DNA of 64,000 bases, from contig NC_073691.1 of the NCBI RefSeq assembly GCF_029784155.1, positions 62,674,822-62,738,821 of the forward strand. Direction: 5' to 3'. The notes under the pieces were generated by a model. It did no database searches. It was not told the origin of the DNA and saw only the letters and a list, made by a program, of their open reading frames with translations. The translations under genes and the position numbers were made by a program. Shown piece after piece: positions 32,440-44,259 of the stretch (position 1 is its first letter; every line of letters begins with the position of its first letter). This DNA is from Uranotaenia lowii. Taxonomy: Eukaryota; Arthropoda; Insecta; Diptera; Culicidae.

Positions 32440-32630
32440 AAACTAAGCTTCTATGAATTTTTCGTGTTGTTTCCCTGTGCTTATCATCTGAGGGTAAATG
32501 TGTGTAATTAAGACTGGCTTCATACCGAAAAGAGTTGTCATAATTAACTTTCATTGAAAAAAAAAACACCAAAAACTGCAAAAACTTTCCTCCTTCTATA
32601 CAAGAATTCAAACAGCTCCAAAGTAAGTAC
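32440..32630. repeat. Dispersed repeat, copy 1 (related to 39150-39390)
   Basis: Words such as ATGTGTGTAATTAA, AACACCAAAAACTG and CTATACAAGAATTCAAA are repeated in the same order at 39.15-39.39 kb. The two copies bracket the repeat composite between them. No coding capacity was seen. Confidence 0.65.
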
Positions 32631-32644
32631 ATATTAAATAAATA

Positions 32645-33584
32645 CCGTCAAACAGGGCATCATGCAAAAGCAGGGCTAGATGCAACATTTGTATACCACA
32701 ACACTCATGCAATTTTTATTTCAATAAACTGTAATAAAATTATCATTGAATGATTTATGATGACATAGTTTTTAACATCGTGAAAGAGTATTTAAAATTT
32801 CTGATTCTCATAAAAAATTTAAAAAATCGAGCAATAAATGTACAAATTTTTACATTTTTTGATGCCATAAAAAACTTTACCCAGCATGACGGACTGGCTT
32901 GATGATATCACCTACAAACTTAATATTGCTTTCATTATTTTATACCAACACCGTTGGTGTAAAAATATTTTTAAAGACAATCACCAATTTTTTTTATATA
33001 AATGTTTTTATAATTCACTTTCCTCACTGGGGCAAAATGCAACAAAATGAAAATCAGAACTAAATTTCATAAATCTCGTTTCCATATGGTGGGATGAGAT
33101 TGTTTTGCACGTTTGTTAACATTCAAATTTCATCCATCCTAAGATTTATTTTCATGATTAAAGCTAATAGAATATTCGTAGTATTTTTACCCCTTAACGT
33201 ATGCAGCACGTTTACACGTTTTCCTTAAAAGCATTTTTGATAGAAAAATGTAAAATTTAATTCGAACAAAACCAAAAATTACTGCAATTGATGCTTTATG
33301 CGTTACGACATCACAAATGTATCAAAACTATAAATTTTCAAACGTTTCTATTTGATTTTTCAATTATAATAGAGTTTGTTGTAACTCACCTCTTTTTCTT
33401 AGTAGGGTGCAAATCGCATGTTTTTGAAAATTTAAATATAACTAGTAAAACCAATATTTTTTCTGACTACATCAATTTGGTGTCCCATCAACTTTCGATG
33501 TACAAGAGGTATGATTATCTGTAGGCATTAAGATTTTAGAAGCCATTGAAGTTGAAAAGTGTTGCATGTTGCCCCAGTTGACGG
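32645..33584. mobile_element. 940-bp TA MITE with CCGTCAA ends
   Basis: The left end is CCGTCAAACAGGGCATCATG and the right end, on the opposite strand, CCGTCAACTGGGGCAACATG. TA lies directly outside both (32643-32644 and 33585-33586). The interior is AT-rich with no transposase. A second copy of its left third lies inverted at 38010-38327. It is consistent with a Tc1/mariner-type MITE family. Confidence 0.75.
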
Positions 33585-33586
33585 TA

Positions 33587-33900
33587 TCCACTGTGCATAA
33601 CTTAAAAAGCTACCGTATCCGATAAAAACAAACACAAATCGTCGCCAGTGTATTGCTACTTCACTCACTCACACGCTCTCTCGCAACACTGACAAAATTT
33701 TCGGAGCAACACCGCCCGATGGCAGTGCAACACCAGGTCAAAACCAGTGCAACACCAGGTCAAAACCAGTGCAACACTGTCCGAATAATCAAACAGTTTG
33801 ACAGCACCTAGTGGTGCACCAGTGCAACACTAGTGCAACATTCGGCATAAACAAATACGGCATTAGTGACAGCTCCCGATCAAGATGTCAAAACAGGTCA
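33587..33900. other. Gap with a short tandem repeat
   Basis: It holds a 22-bp unit, CAGTGCAACACCAGGTCAAAA (33726 onward), repeated about 2.5 times, and further scattered CAGTGCAACA words up to 33840. Nothing else was recognised. Confidence 0.6.
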
Positions 33901-34790
33901 CGCTTAGGTTAGATAGCGCATATTTGAATTGGAACTCCCATTTTTACATATTTTTGATAAGTTATGTGTGTTGGTTTTGAGTTAAAATTTGAAAAAATAT
34001 AAAAATCTTTGAAAACTTCAAATTACCGGAAGTGGTATGAATATCTCTACAATATGAGTATTGAGTGAAAGAACCAAAATAGTATGATTTTTTTTTTGCT
34101 TGACGCCATCATTAATCCAAGATGGCGGCTTCCGCTTTTATTTCCAAAGCTGTAGTTTACTGATAATATCATGAAACCTTCATAATTTGATTATTAGGTG
34201 AAAGTGAAAGTCGAATTTCGTTGTCCGTCGCCATCTTAAATTCCAAGATGGCGGCTATAACTCAACTTTAAAATACTTTAAATGACTGAAAATCGCATAA
34301 AATCCTTACAATATGGGTATTAGTTGAAAGAGATCAACAGATAGAATTCGAATTTCGTTATCTGACGCCATCTTGAAATCCCAGATGGCGGCTTCCACTG
34401 AACTTTAAAATGTTGAAAATGACTTAAAATCGTATGAAACCCCAACAATATTGGTATTGGGTGAAATGGCTAAACGAGTAGAAGTCGAATTTCACAACTC
34501 ACTACTGCTCTCAATACTCATATTGTGGGGGTTTCATTTGATTTTCAGTGATCAAAATCATTTTAATGTTCAGTGGAAGTCGCCATCTTGGATTTCAAGA
34601 TAGCGTCAGATAGCGAAATATGACTTCTACTCGTTTAGCCCTTTCACCCAATACCATTATTATTAGGGTTTCATGCGATTTTAAGTCATTTACAGCATTT
34701 TAAAGTTCAGTGGAAGCCGCCTTCTTGGATTTTAAGGTGGCGTCAGACAACGAAATTTGACTTCAACTCATGGTTTATTCCACGGGTCAT
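33900..34790. repeat. Palindromic array of GATGGCGGC-containing units
   Basis: Three forward units of about 125-140 bp each contain CCAAGATGGCGGCTTCCACT or a close form, AACTTTAAAATG and a TATTGGGTGAAA block. From about 34500 two more units follow in inverse orientation (GTCGCCATCTTGGATT and GCCGCCTTCTTGGATT). The centre of symmetry lies close to 34500. The whole could fold back on itself as a long imperfect hairpin. Confidence 0.75.
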
Positions 34791-35399
34791 TCACAACCAA
34801 TTCCTTTTCATTCAAAAAGTCTATCCTCATTCACTGTACTAATGATTAGCAACTCAGAAATGAGGAACTCATCCTAAGCGTGTAGTTGGTTGGCTTGCGA
34901 GAGAAACTTCAAATTTTATTTTTAAATATGGCTACTAGCTGATTCCGTACGAACTCCGTTTCGTTTTTAATTTCTAATATGTGATGAGTATGTGTAAAAG
35001 GTAAATGGGATGCATTTTCACGACAATATTTCATAAAATATCTAACAGTAGTTTTGAGTTTTGTTTGGATGCAAAATCACGCATTTCTTTCAAAAATATG
35101 GAACAGTTCATATGAAACCAGGATTCGATTGCATAATGCGTAAAAAACGAAACTATTGCAAAAATTTTAAGCAGTTTATATGGACGTCTTTTTCTGTCCT
35201 TTGATTCTTGTTACTTTAACTTGTCGGCCTAATCGGTGAAAAGTGATGTCCTTTTTAGTAGGAACATCTTTAACTTTTTTTTACAGATGGATAGAAGGTT
35301 ATATGAGATGAAAGATGGTGCAAATGAGCAGGTAGAATTTATTTATAAGCATTATCATCACATATCAAATTTTTGTTCCTCACGGGCCAACTACTATAA
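34791..35399. other. No gene recognised
   Basis: AT-rich sequence between the palindromic array and the minisatellite family. No motif was seen. Confidence 0.45.
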
Positions 35400-36000
35400 G
35401 TGGTAGTGGAAACTCTAGTGTATCAATTTTCATCTGAATCCGATGTATAATAACGACAATATCGCATTAACAGTGAAGAGTCAATATGGACGACCCCTTT
35501 GGCCGACCCCTGCCTTTAATTTGGATAAGAGAAATCAATTGTTTTCCCTAATAATTTCTATGTGCAAATTTTCATCTCAATCCGATGTATAATCCGATTG
35601 CACATCACTCAATACTATCGTGCACAAATTTACATCTAAATAGGATGTATAATAACGTCAATATCGTAAAAACCGCGAACAGTTAATATGGACGACCCCT
35701 TTAACTGACCCCTTACACAAAATTTGACACCTAAAATCGATTGCTCGTCTTTGAAAACACTCTTTGAAAATTTTCAGCACAATCCCAAGAAAAATAACAT
35801 AAATATCGCGAAAACAATTGTTGTCTTGTATGGACGACTCCCTTCAAAAGGGGTCATCTCAAAATCTAAAAATATTTTTCATCATTCCTAATCCCAATGT
35901 GCATCCATGCCAAATTTCAGACCTCTAGCTCTTAAGACGGCTGAGTCTATAGAGGACAAACAAACAAACAAACAAACAGAAATTGCTTTTTATATACATA
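35400..36000 (+). repeat. 3' part of a dispersed family: minisatellite A plus ACAA tail
   Basis: Repeated blocks of the type TTTTCATCTCAATCCGATGT, CAATATCG...AAAAC and TATGGACGACCCC recur at spacings of about 50-200 bp. The stretch ends in GAGTCTATAGAGGACAAACA, more CAAA repeats and GAAATTGCTTTTTATATA. The same order, including the tail, occurs at 37725-38009. Confidence 0.75.
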
Positions 36001-38009
36001 CTAGCTGACCCGGTGTGCTTTGCTACACCCTTCAAAAACAAATGATATTTTCGGAAACTATTCAAATTTTTATTGTTTTATTGGCATTATTTTGAATCAA
36101 ATTATAACATAATTCAAAAGCAACCGCTACGAAAAGAGAGCTGCAGCTGGAGTTTGGAGTTGCAATACAAAGATGACTTAAACTAATTTCCTGAATCTTG
36201 ATCTATAAGTTCTGATAGTTTTTAAGTTTCGCCCTGAAAAAGGAGGGTATCAAATTAATCTTACGCAAAAAATCTAACTCTGAAAATATGGTTGTTTTTG
36301 CTTGATATGTTCTGGATTTATGCTAAAAATTGATAAGAGAGCCCCCTCCTGTGCTTCCCATCATCCCCTGCTGGATGGAGGTCGTGATCTTTAATAATCA
36401 TACCCATTTTATACTGGGCCTATAAATCCTCTTATATCAAATATAGTTCCATTATTGGTTGATAAGTTTTTAAGCTTTACAACAAAATTTGTCTGGAGCC
36501 CCCTCCTTTCTTCCCCTCTCTACACTGTATAGCGTAAGGGTCTATAACAATCGTAAAAAACATATCTCGCAACCAAGTACTTTTTCATGCCATATTCGTT
36601 TCCATTTATTGGCTTCGTTAACATAAATTGAGAACTTATGCTAACAAAATTGTATTGGGCTCACCTCCCTCCTCCTATGTACCTACTCACTGAAAGGAGG
36701 ATGGTGTGTCAATCATACTAAAGTGATTTTCCATGTTAAGTTTTACCTCTCGGATTTTGTTAAAAAAAAAAGTTAAATATAAGCTTTCCTCTTCCTTTCC
36801 TATATTCCCAATTCTATCATCCTACTGCAAGCAAGGAATTGTTTCAAATAGAAAAATTTCGCGTATTGAAATACTATCCCATGCCAAATTTGGTTTTATT
36901 TGTGTAGTAAATTCTTGAGTTATGCATAAACTTGAAAGGAAGTACTATTCCCCCTTCCGTTCTACCAATTGAATGGAGGGAGGAGAACTAAATATTCATA
37001 AAAGTATTTTTCGTACTCAAATTCTTTATTAAACCAAATTTGGTTTCATTAGCTCGATCAATTCTCGAGTTATGCCAAAAATTTGTATGGAAGCCTCCCT
37101 TTCCCCCTTTATATCTTTCCGCTGAAAAAAGATGGGGCTCTCTTCCCCCTTTTCATCCTCCTCTTTGAAGGAGTGAGGGATACCAAATATTCATAGAAGC
37201 ATTTCTCGTACCCAAATATCGTTCCATGCCAAATTTGGTTCCATTTGCTGCTGTAGTTCTCGAGTTATGCAGTTAAAATTGTATGAAACTCCCCTCCCTC
37301 TTTCCTTTCTCCCCGCTGGAAGAAGGAAGGGGTCTCAAACAATCTTTAGAACATGTCACGTTTCCAAATACCCGCCCATGCCAAATTTGGTTCAATTTGC
37401 TTAATTAGTTTTTGAGTTATGCGAAAAATTATAAAAGAGGCCCCCTCCCCCTTTATGTCTCCTCACTGGAAAGAGGGAGGGGTCTCAAATAATCATACTA
37501 ATATTTTTCGTATCCAAATACCCTCCAATGCCAAATTTGGTTCCATTTGCTTTATTAGTTTCTGAGTTATATAAAATATTTTGAAAGAGGCCTCCTCCCC
37601 CTTTCTACTGGAAAGAGGGAGGGGTCTCAAATAATCATTGAAATATTTTTCGTATCCAAATACCTTCCCGTGTCAAATTTGGTTCCAATATCTTGATTAG
37701 TGTGCGAGTTAAATGAAAAATTGTAAGGTAGACCTAAAATGCAATACCTAAAATCAATTGCTCATCTTTCAAAACCCCCACGTGCAAATTTTCATCACAA
37801 TCCGACCAAAAATTACGTTAATATCGCGAAAACAACATTTGTCTTGTATGGACGACCCCCTTCAGAAGGGGTCTTCCGAAAATCTGTTAAAATTTTCATC
37901 ATTCCTGGTCCTAATGCGCATCCATGCTAAATTTCAGCTCTCTAGCTCTTAAAACGGCTGAGTCTATAGAGGACAAACAAACAAACCCACAGAAATTGCT
38001 TTTTATATA
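36001..38009 (+). mobile_element. Two-part minisatellite element, from CTAGCTGACCCGG to the ACAA tail
   Basis: It starts CTAGCTGACCCGGTGTGCTT, a start also seen in altered form at 56131 (CTGGCTGACCCGG). Minisatellite B follows, about eight units of about 150 bp, each with CCAAATTTGGTTCCATTTGC, GAGTTATG and a GGAGGGGTCTCAAATAATCA block. Minisatellite A and the CAAACAAAC...TTTTTATATA tail close it. No protein is encoded. The fixed start, fixed tail and internal tandem structure suggest a non-autonomous retroelement or an amplification unit. Similar starts occur widely in insects, from memory. Confidence 0.55.
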
Positions 38010-38327
38010 CCAATGTTGGTATAACATGAGGAAACCTGTAAAAAGTTTGTAGGTAATCTTATCAAGCCGATCCGTCATACTGGGTAAAGTTTTTTTCGGC
38101 ATCAAAAAATGTTAAAATTTGTAGATTTATTGCTCGATTTTTCAAATTTTACATAAAAATAAAAAACTTAAGACAACTAGCTTAAGATGCGAGAAATTAT
38201 GTCATCATCATTTTGTTATCATTAAAAGATAACTTTATTACAATACATAAAATTAAAAATTGATTCAGTGTAGTGTTATATAAATGTTGCATCGAACCCC
38301 GCTGTTGCATGATGCCCCGTTTGACGG
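38010..38327. mobile_element. Partial inverted copy of the CCGTCAA TA MITE
   Basis: Read on the minus strand from 38327, it begins CCGTCAAACGGGGCATCATG and follows the left third of the 32645-33584 element. It stops at 38010 where the tail of the neighbouring element begins. TA follows at 38328-38329. One terminal repeat is missing, so this is a truncated copy. Confidence 0.72.
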
Positions 38328-38626
38328 TATATAGATATGTAGATGAACTCCCAGAATCTAAAAAAAAAACAAAAATTGCTAACATGTTTAATAATAGGAT
38401 TTTAAAAGCTTTGGTGACCAACATTGATAACTAATAATGATTGGTCATGAAGACGTTTCTAGGATAGGGCCAAATAGCCTGATTTTGGCTTTATTAGAAT
38501 CCAGGTGATGTTATAGAATGCGCTTTAGCTTTTTATGAAGATCAATGCTATAGTCCTAACGAAATTTTGCTGACCATACAAAGCTAAAATTGTTACTTGG
38601 GTTGACACCCTCCGATACGTTTAGTG

Positions 38627-39046
38627 TAAGGTTGCCAGATTTTTTTCAGCACGTACCCGGGCCGGATAAATCCGGGCAGTTTTGTCTTAAAACATGGCAA
38701 AATCCAGGCATGTGATTCTGAAATGTCGACTGAAATTCCGGGCAATATCCTGGCAAATTTGGTCAAAATCCAGGAATTACTCAACACAAATCAAGAAAAA
38801 AAACTTCATTAGCAATTTCAAAATCGTATTTAAGACTTTTAAAAATCTGTTCTTGATTATTTTTCTACAACTTGCTTAATAAATTTCGTTTTGGGTACAT
38901 ACATAAAAATTTGTACAACACAATTGATTTTTTTTTATTCTTTTGGCAAATAAAGGGAATAAATCCGGGCCAAATCCGGACTTTTTTCAATTTTGCATTA
39001 AATATCCGGGAAAACGCGGATTAAAATGGGCAATCTGGCAACCTTA
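38627..39046. mobile_element. 420-bp hAT MITE, TAAGGTTGCCAGATT ends
   Basis: The left end is TAAGGTTGCCAGATTTTT and the right end inverts to TAAGGTTGCCAGATTGCCC. An exact 8-bp duplication, GTTTAGTG, lies outside each end (38619-38626 and 39047-39054), the length made by hAT transposases. The interior carries CCGGGCCGGATAAATCCGGG and related CCGG-rich words near both ends, probably subterminal binding repeats. No coding capacity was seen. Confidence 0.88.
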
Positions 39047-39054
39047 GTTTAGTG

Positions 39055-41302
39055 TTAACAAGAGGTGATAGACAAAATCTGACAAAATATTCGAGCACAG
39101 GATGCTCAAATCTTCTAACAGCAGTTATTAAACAAAGACACCAAAAATTCTGTTTCCCTGAGCGTATCATCTGGGGATAATGGTGTTTTCCCTGTTTGAA
39201 TATCTGTCGCTCCAGGTGGTTTATAATTTATCAAAATTTTTTACAATTACATAAAAATGTGTGTAATTAAAACTGAACTTTATACCAAAATGAGTTATTA
39301 TAATTCACTTTGAGACAAAATCACCAAAACCTGTAAAAAAATCCCTCCCTCTATACAAGGATTCAAAGAGCTGAGGTAAAGATTTCATAGGCATTCACTT
39401 TGCAAAACTTATAGAAGGGACCGTAGAACGAATTTTGTTGAGTATTTTCATTAATGATTTGTTGGAGCCTTGAAGATTCTGAACATCTACACATCCTAGT
39501 GCTCGATTCCAGTGCAAGGTTTTACCAATTAAAGGCAAAATAAGTAGGACGAAGATAACAGCACAGCAAAAAAAACCTTGGAACTTGGTCAGTCATGGAT
39601 ATGGAAAACGCACAGTTACTGCAAAAAGAGCCCGTCAGTGTCACTGGTCTTGCCATCCAGATAGGAGAAAGGGATTAATTCCTCAAACGGAGTAAAACAA
39701 TGGGACAAATTGTCTATTTGGTTTGAGTTTGAAATGCAAAAAATATCGACCTCGTTTCGCTGCTCCAAAGTTGGTGGTAGTATAGGTTGGAGTCAGTAGC
39801 AGACTCTCTGTTTGGACCGAAACGGATAACGTTAATGTTGATGATGATTACGACACGACACTGACACTGGCACTGACAATCGCTAGAGCTGTGCAAGGGT
39901 AATGCTAATAAGTATCTACTTACAGTAACGACTGTTGAAGAAGTGACACCCCGCTGGGTGCGAACGACTACTCAGAGGCTAATGATTAAAGGGACTTCCA
40001 GGGTTAGTTTGCGAAAAGAAAAAAGCAACCTTATAAAGTATTTTTTTAGGTATTTTTTTTATCGAAAATATCTTAAAATGTTCAAAAAGTTTATTTTAAG
40101 CAGAATCCTGAAACCCGTTCTACTTCAAAAAGAACCTCCTTTTAGCCACGGATGGAATCAAGCACGTAACGAAAGTTCATTCACTCACGTCGAAGGAAAC
40201 TGTCATCTGCAGAGATTTAATCCGTACTGATTAGATACATCCGTCAATTTGGATCAAAAAAATTGGGCGTTTTTTCCCAGTTCCATTTTATTTTCTCCTT
40301 TCTATCCCCCGAATGCGGTTTCGCGTGTCGGAACGGATTTTCGAGCAGAGGTATTGATATTAACGAACGAATAACTCAACCTGAGCGTCAACTAAGCCAA
40401 GCAGCGCCCGTAACGAATTCGTTACGCACACAATTATTTTCGAAAGCCAGCCTTCCACGAACCGAAGGATGTGGCGCGAGGTTTTCACGATTACGTCAAA
40501 GGGAATGAAGAGCAGCAAAAAGATTCATTCCGTTCCATCGCCATTTGCTCGCTGATCGCAAAACAGGGTATTGAAGCGTGATTTTCAGGCGGAAAGTTGT
40601 TATTAAGTTGAAGTTTCAAATTTCAGAACTCTTACAAATCTTTGATAGAAAAATATTTGCCCAGCATCTTCTCATTGGTGTTAAAAGCTAGAACTTATGA
40701 CCATAAAGTAAGCATTTCGATAGATGAAAGATCAGAGTATATAGCGAAGGATTAGCTAAAGAAGTCCCTAAAGATATCGGATGTAACTAAACTTCTCCTT
40801 GATTCTAACGTTGCGAGAGAACAAAAAAACCAAAACAAAGAATTGTCAAGAAAATCTTGCTGATCAAACCGTACACGTCCGGGCACACGTTCCGCAAACA
40901 TATCCGCACAAATCCGGTATCAGGTTTAATTGTGCCTATTAAATCCTCAAACGGAAATCGTGCACGGAACGGAACGGACGTTGTTTTCTGCCTTCTGCTG
41001 ACTCCGGCCGGGTCAGTCACCACTACATGGATGGAAGACAAAAAAGGGCATCCTGCCTATGCTTTGGTTGGGATGTTTAGGCGAGAGTAGAAGAACCGGA
41101 ACAATTATACCAATCATGCTTCTTCTACGAGAGATAAAATGTGGAAATCATGATCACTGAATGGGATATTTTCTGGCAGTTCATTGCCCCGTTGACGTTA
41201 CCTGTTTACAGAGCCCAACTTTTAATCGAATTAGTTCCATAATAACTAACCGGAAATTTTGAAGAAGGTTATCAAACAGGCTCAAAGGATTCAAGTGCAC
41301 AG
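39055..41302. other. Mostly unassigned; repeat copy at 39150-39390
   Basis: The first part includes the second copy of the 32440-32630 repeat. The stretch 39940-41100 is less AT-rich than most of the window and has several open frames, but no motif or convincing splice structure. It may be single-copy host sequence. Confidence 0.4.
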
Positions 41303-41325
41303 AAAGGTTGTTTCGAGAAAACTAG

Positions 41326-41688
41326 AGCGCTGATGTGGTCTAGTGGATAGACTGGCGCGAGTCTGGTAACCCAGGCATACTGGGTTCGATTCCCGGTATC
41401 GGCAAGGAAAACTTTTGGGTTCGAATCCCATAAGTTGCCGACAGGTAAGATGTGTTTCATTGTATAAATAATTATATATTTCAGAGGGAATGCATCTGGG
41501 GTAAATCTGAAGAGACTATTGCAAGCGGAGTTGATTGCCAACCATTGTAGGTCTCTGAAGGTTGGATGCCTTCTCTCGACGAACCATCGGCCGTGGAAGC
41601 CTGAGAAGCAATTCGAAAGCCAAGCCACACAGACATAGGCTGGACCTTGCTACAGATGGGGGAACCATACATACATACATACATACAA
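41326..41688 (+). mobile_element. tRNA-derived SINE with CATA tail
   Basis: The first 73 or so bases are tRNA-like: GCTGATG pairs with the ATCGGC end, an A box GTGGTCTAGTGG is present, and the B box GGTTCGATTCCC (41384-41395) lies in a good T-arm. A non-tRNA body follows, and then a (CATA)n tail at about 41667-41686. The element is flanked by an exact 23-bp direct repeat (41303-41325 and 41689-41711), a target-primed insertion duplication. The perfect duplication suggests a recent event. A second B-box-like sequence, GGGTTCGAATCCCA, lies at 41418-41431. Confidence 0.92.
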
Positions 41689-41711
41689 AAAGGTTGTTTC
41701 GAGAAAACTAG

Positions 41712-43721
41712 CTTAAAAGTTGTAGAGTTTGGTAATTCTTCATAAATTTTTCGAAAACTTGTATATTTCTTTCGAATCTTAAAGTATGTAAATAAAATTT
41801 TAAAATATATAAAGTTTGAAATATTAAGAACCGATGGATATTTTGAGTTAATAATCGATCATTTTAGCACTTCCGATAGGATTATTCAAAATATTATGAA
41901 GGATAGTATTATTCAAAATATTATGAAACAAAAGGAACCATACATATAAAGTATGATCAGAGGGCAGAGCTGCCAATGCAATGGTCAGTGTAAGACACCA
42001 AATTTCAGTCGACTTTTGTACTGTGTTGCATGTCTATGTCATGCGATATGAGTGAGTGGGGCGCTCAATGAGTTTGTTTACAAACATAAGATTATTATCT
42101 CAGCTTCACTGTGGTTTTGTTGGTAAGCAAGCTCCATGAGTTCCGCAGTTGCAAAGCCAAAATGGCCAAAATAGCTGAATTGGGAATTTTATATATGGTA
42201 ACACCTTCTATAAATACACAGCTTGGTAAAATGATCAGAATCTTGCGACTTTTTCTTCTCTCTGCCGAAGATCACATTTTTGCAACTATCGGTTAACAAA
42301 TAATGTAAAAGCCCTCCCAACACAACCACGAAATGATATAAAAAAGGTGATCTTGTGTATGATGCGAGTGGAGTACAACTCAGTAATTTTGACGGATTTG
42401 CTGTTATCTTGCACATTACTTGGAAACTTTCTTGACCAAATTAATCGATGTGAAATCGTTGACGCAATTCTAAAGTGAAGAATTGAGAGGTTAATATAAA
42501 AAATCATGCCACTGATCGTATATAAATAAATAAAAAAAAAAAAAAAAATGCGTTTCAAAAAACAAAATAGAAAAACAATACATTTTGTCTGTTCAAATAA
42601 ATTTAATAAATATTTGGAATCTACAATGTCCCACGTTCACGACGAACAGAATTTACAGAAGAAACATCCATACGAATGACTTAATAAAAATTCCTATTGG
42701 ATTCTTAGCATCGATGCAATAGCTAAATCAGCCATTAATCCTTTCGTGGCAAAGTAGCATCTGATTGTTGGCTTGATCGGATTTTTGGGTCAGAACCAAA
42801 CAACCATATTTATGTTCATGTAGACGCGTAAAATAACTGATAAATTCTATAGATATATCGGTTTTTATCAAACTTTAATAGCATAAAGATATTACCATTG
42901 CCGCAGTAACTAAATGTATACATTTTTGTTACTAAAATCTGAACCTAAAAATTCATGGCATCCTTGTTTCGCAATTTTCTTTCCTTTGGGGGGTTTGTTT
43001 TTCGTCTTCAGGGGCGAGGCGTGTAACCAAAGCATCACTGTTCATTGATCGCTGGAAAAATTTAACATTTGGGCGCCTATATATATTCCTCAATCCCTCA
43101 TAATTTTAATGCACGTGGTGGCGATATGCAATCTAGAAATCACAGCACATGGCGATTGCGCAGCACATGGTAATGAATGACGCCTAGATGTGACACGGAT
43201 TGGTATTGAAATTGTTATTTGAGCCCAAATAAACAACTGAAATTGATTTGGAAATGAAAATAGAAACTTTTTATTTTCAATAATTCCGAAAAAACACTGT
43301 ACCTTTTGCTAACATACCAATTTAAGAACGTGTTTAACATAAAAGTGTGTTTTAGTTTTACATATTTCGACTGCATAAAATCCACTTTTTTTTTGAAAAG
43401 TGAGTTTTAATAATTGATATTCAACTGGAAGCATTTTTTTTTAGAAACTTTTAATGTATCCTTAAAGTGTAAAAAATAATATTCATTCCTGTCAACTCAC
43501 ATGCTTGGGCAATTGAAAACATTGACCTTGTAGCATTATAATTAAGTTTGTCTAGCTATTTTGTTTTGAGCGTGTAATGAGTGAGTCAAAAACCTACCAA
43601 AGATTGAGTGTTTAGAAGTTAGAGTGTATATGTCAAACGCACGCATGGGAAAACAATGGAAACAACAATCAACAAATCAAAACAACAGCAACCAAGGAAG
43701 ACTAATTAATTGTCGGCACGC
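41712..43721. other. No gene recognised
   Basis: AT-rich sequence with a poly-A run at 42532-42547. The only open frames are short and unremarkable. Confidence 0.45.
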
Positions 43722-43726
43722 CATCG

Positions 43727-44239
43727 CACAGTGGTCCAAAATGCGGAAAACGTGATCGTTGCTTATAACTTTTTTAGGTCACATTTTAGCATATCGGTGT
43801 CTTCGGAGAAGTTTGTCAGTAAAATCAGCTCTATAATAAAAAACTATTATTTTTCTGATTAATCCTCCTACAAGTGAGATAAAATTTCTAACTTCTCTGT
43901 TATAGGTTTTAGCTCTTTGATGTCTTCGACAAACTTGTTAAAAACCAAATTTTCTACAACTTTGTCTCAGATGACAAGTTTCTAAAATAATTATTATCCG
44001 AGATATCGGCCAAATAAAAAACTTAACCTCTAAAAATCAGTTTTTTGATAATAACAGAACCTATAACAGAGAAGTTAGAAATTTTATCTCACTTGTAGGA
44101 GAATTAATCAGAAAAATGATAGTTTTTTATTATAGAGCTGATTTTACTGACAAACTTCTCCGAAGACATCGATATGCTAAAATGTGACCTAAAAAAGTTA
44201 TAAGCAACGATCACGTTTTTCGCATTTTGGACCACTGTG
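43727..44239. mobile_element. 513-bp MITE with long TIRs and RSS-like CACAGTG ends
   Basis: The arms 43727-43913 and 44052-44239 are near-perfect inverted copies of about 187 bp. The ends are CACAGTGGTCCAAAATGCGG on both strands. The pentamer CATCG flanks both sides (43722-43726 and 44240-44244). A 5-bp duplication and termini beginning CACAGTG match Transib elements, the family from which RAG1 recombinase is thought to derive. CACAGTG is also the consensus heptamer of V(D)J recombination signals. No transposase is present, so it is non-autonomous. Confidence 0.85.
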
Positions 44240-44259
44240 CATCGCTGTGAAAAATGTGG

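Noticed and set aside
39943..41090. Several open frames in a GC-richer stretch
   Set aside because: No motifs, no consistent frame and no splice structure. Described only as unassigned DNA.
41330..41405. A functional tRNA gene at 41.3 kb
   Set aside because: The anticodon arm does not fold well, and the sequence continues into a SINE body with tail and target duplication.
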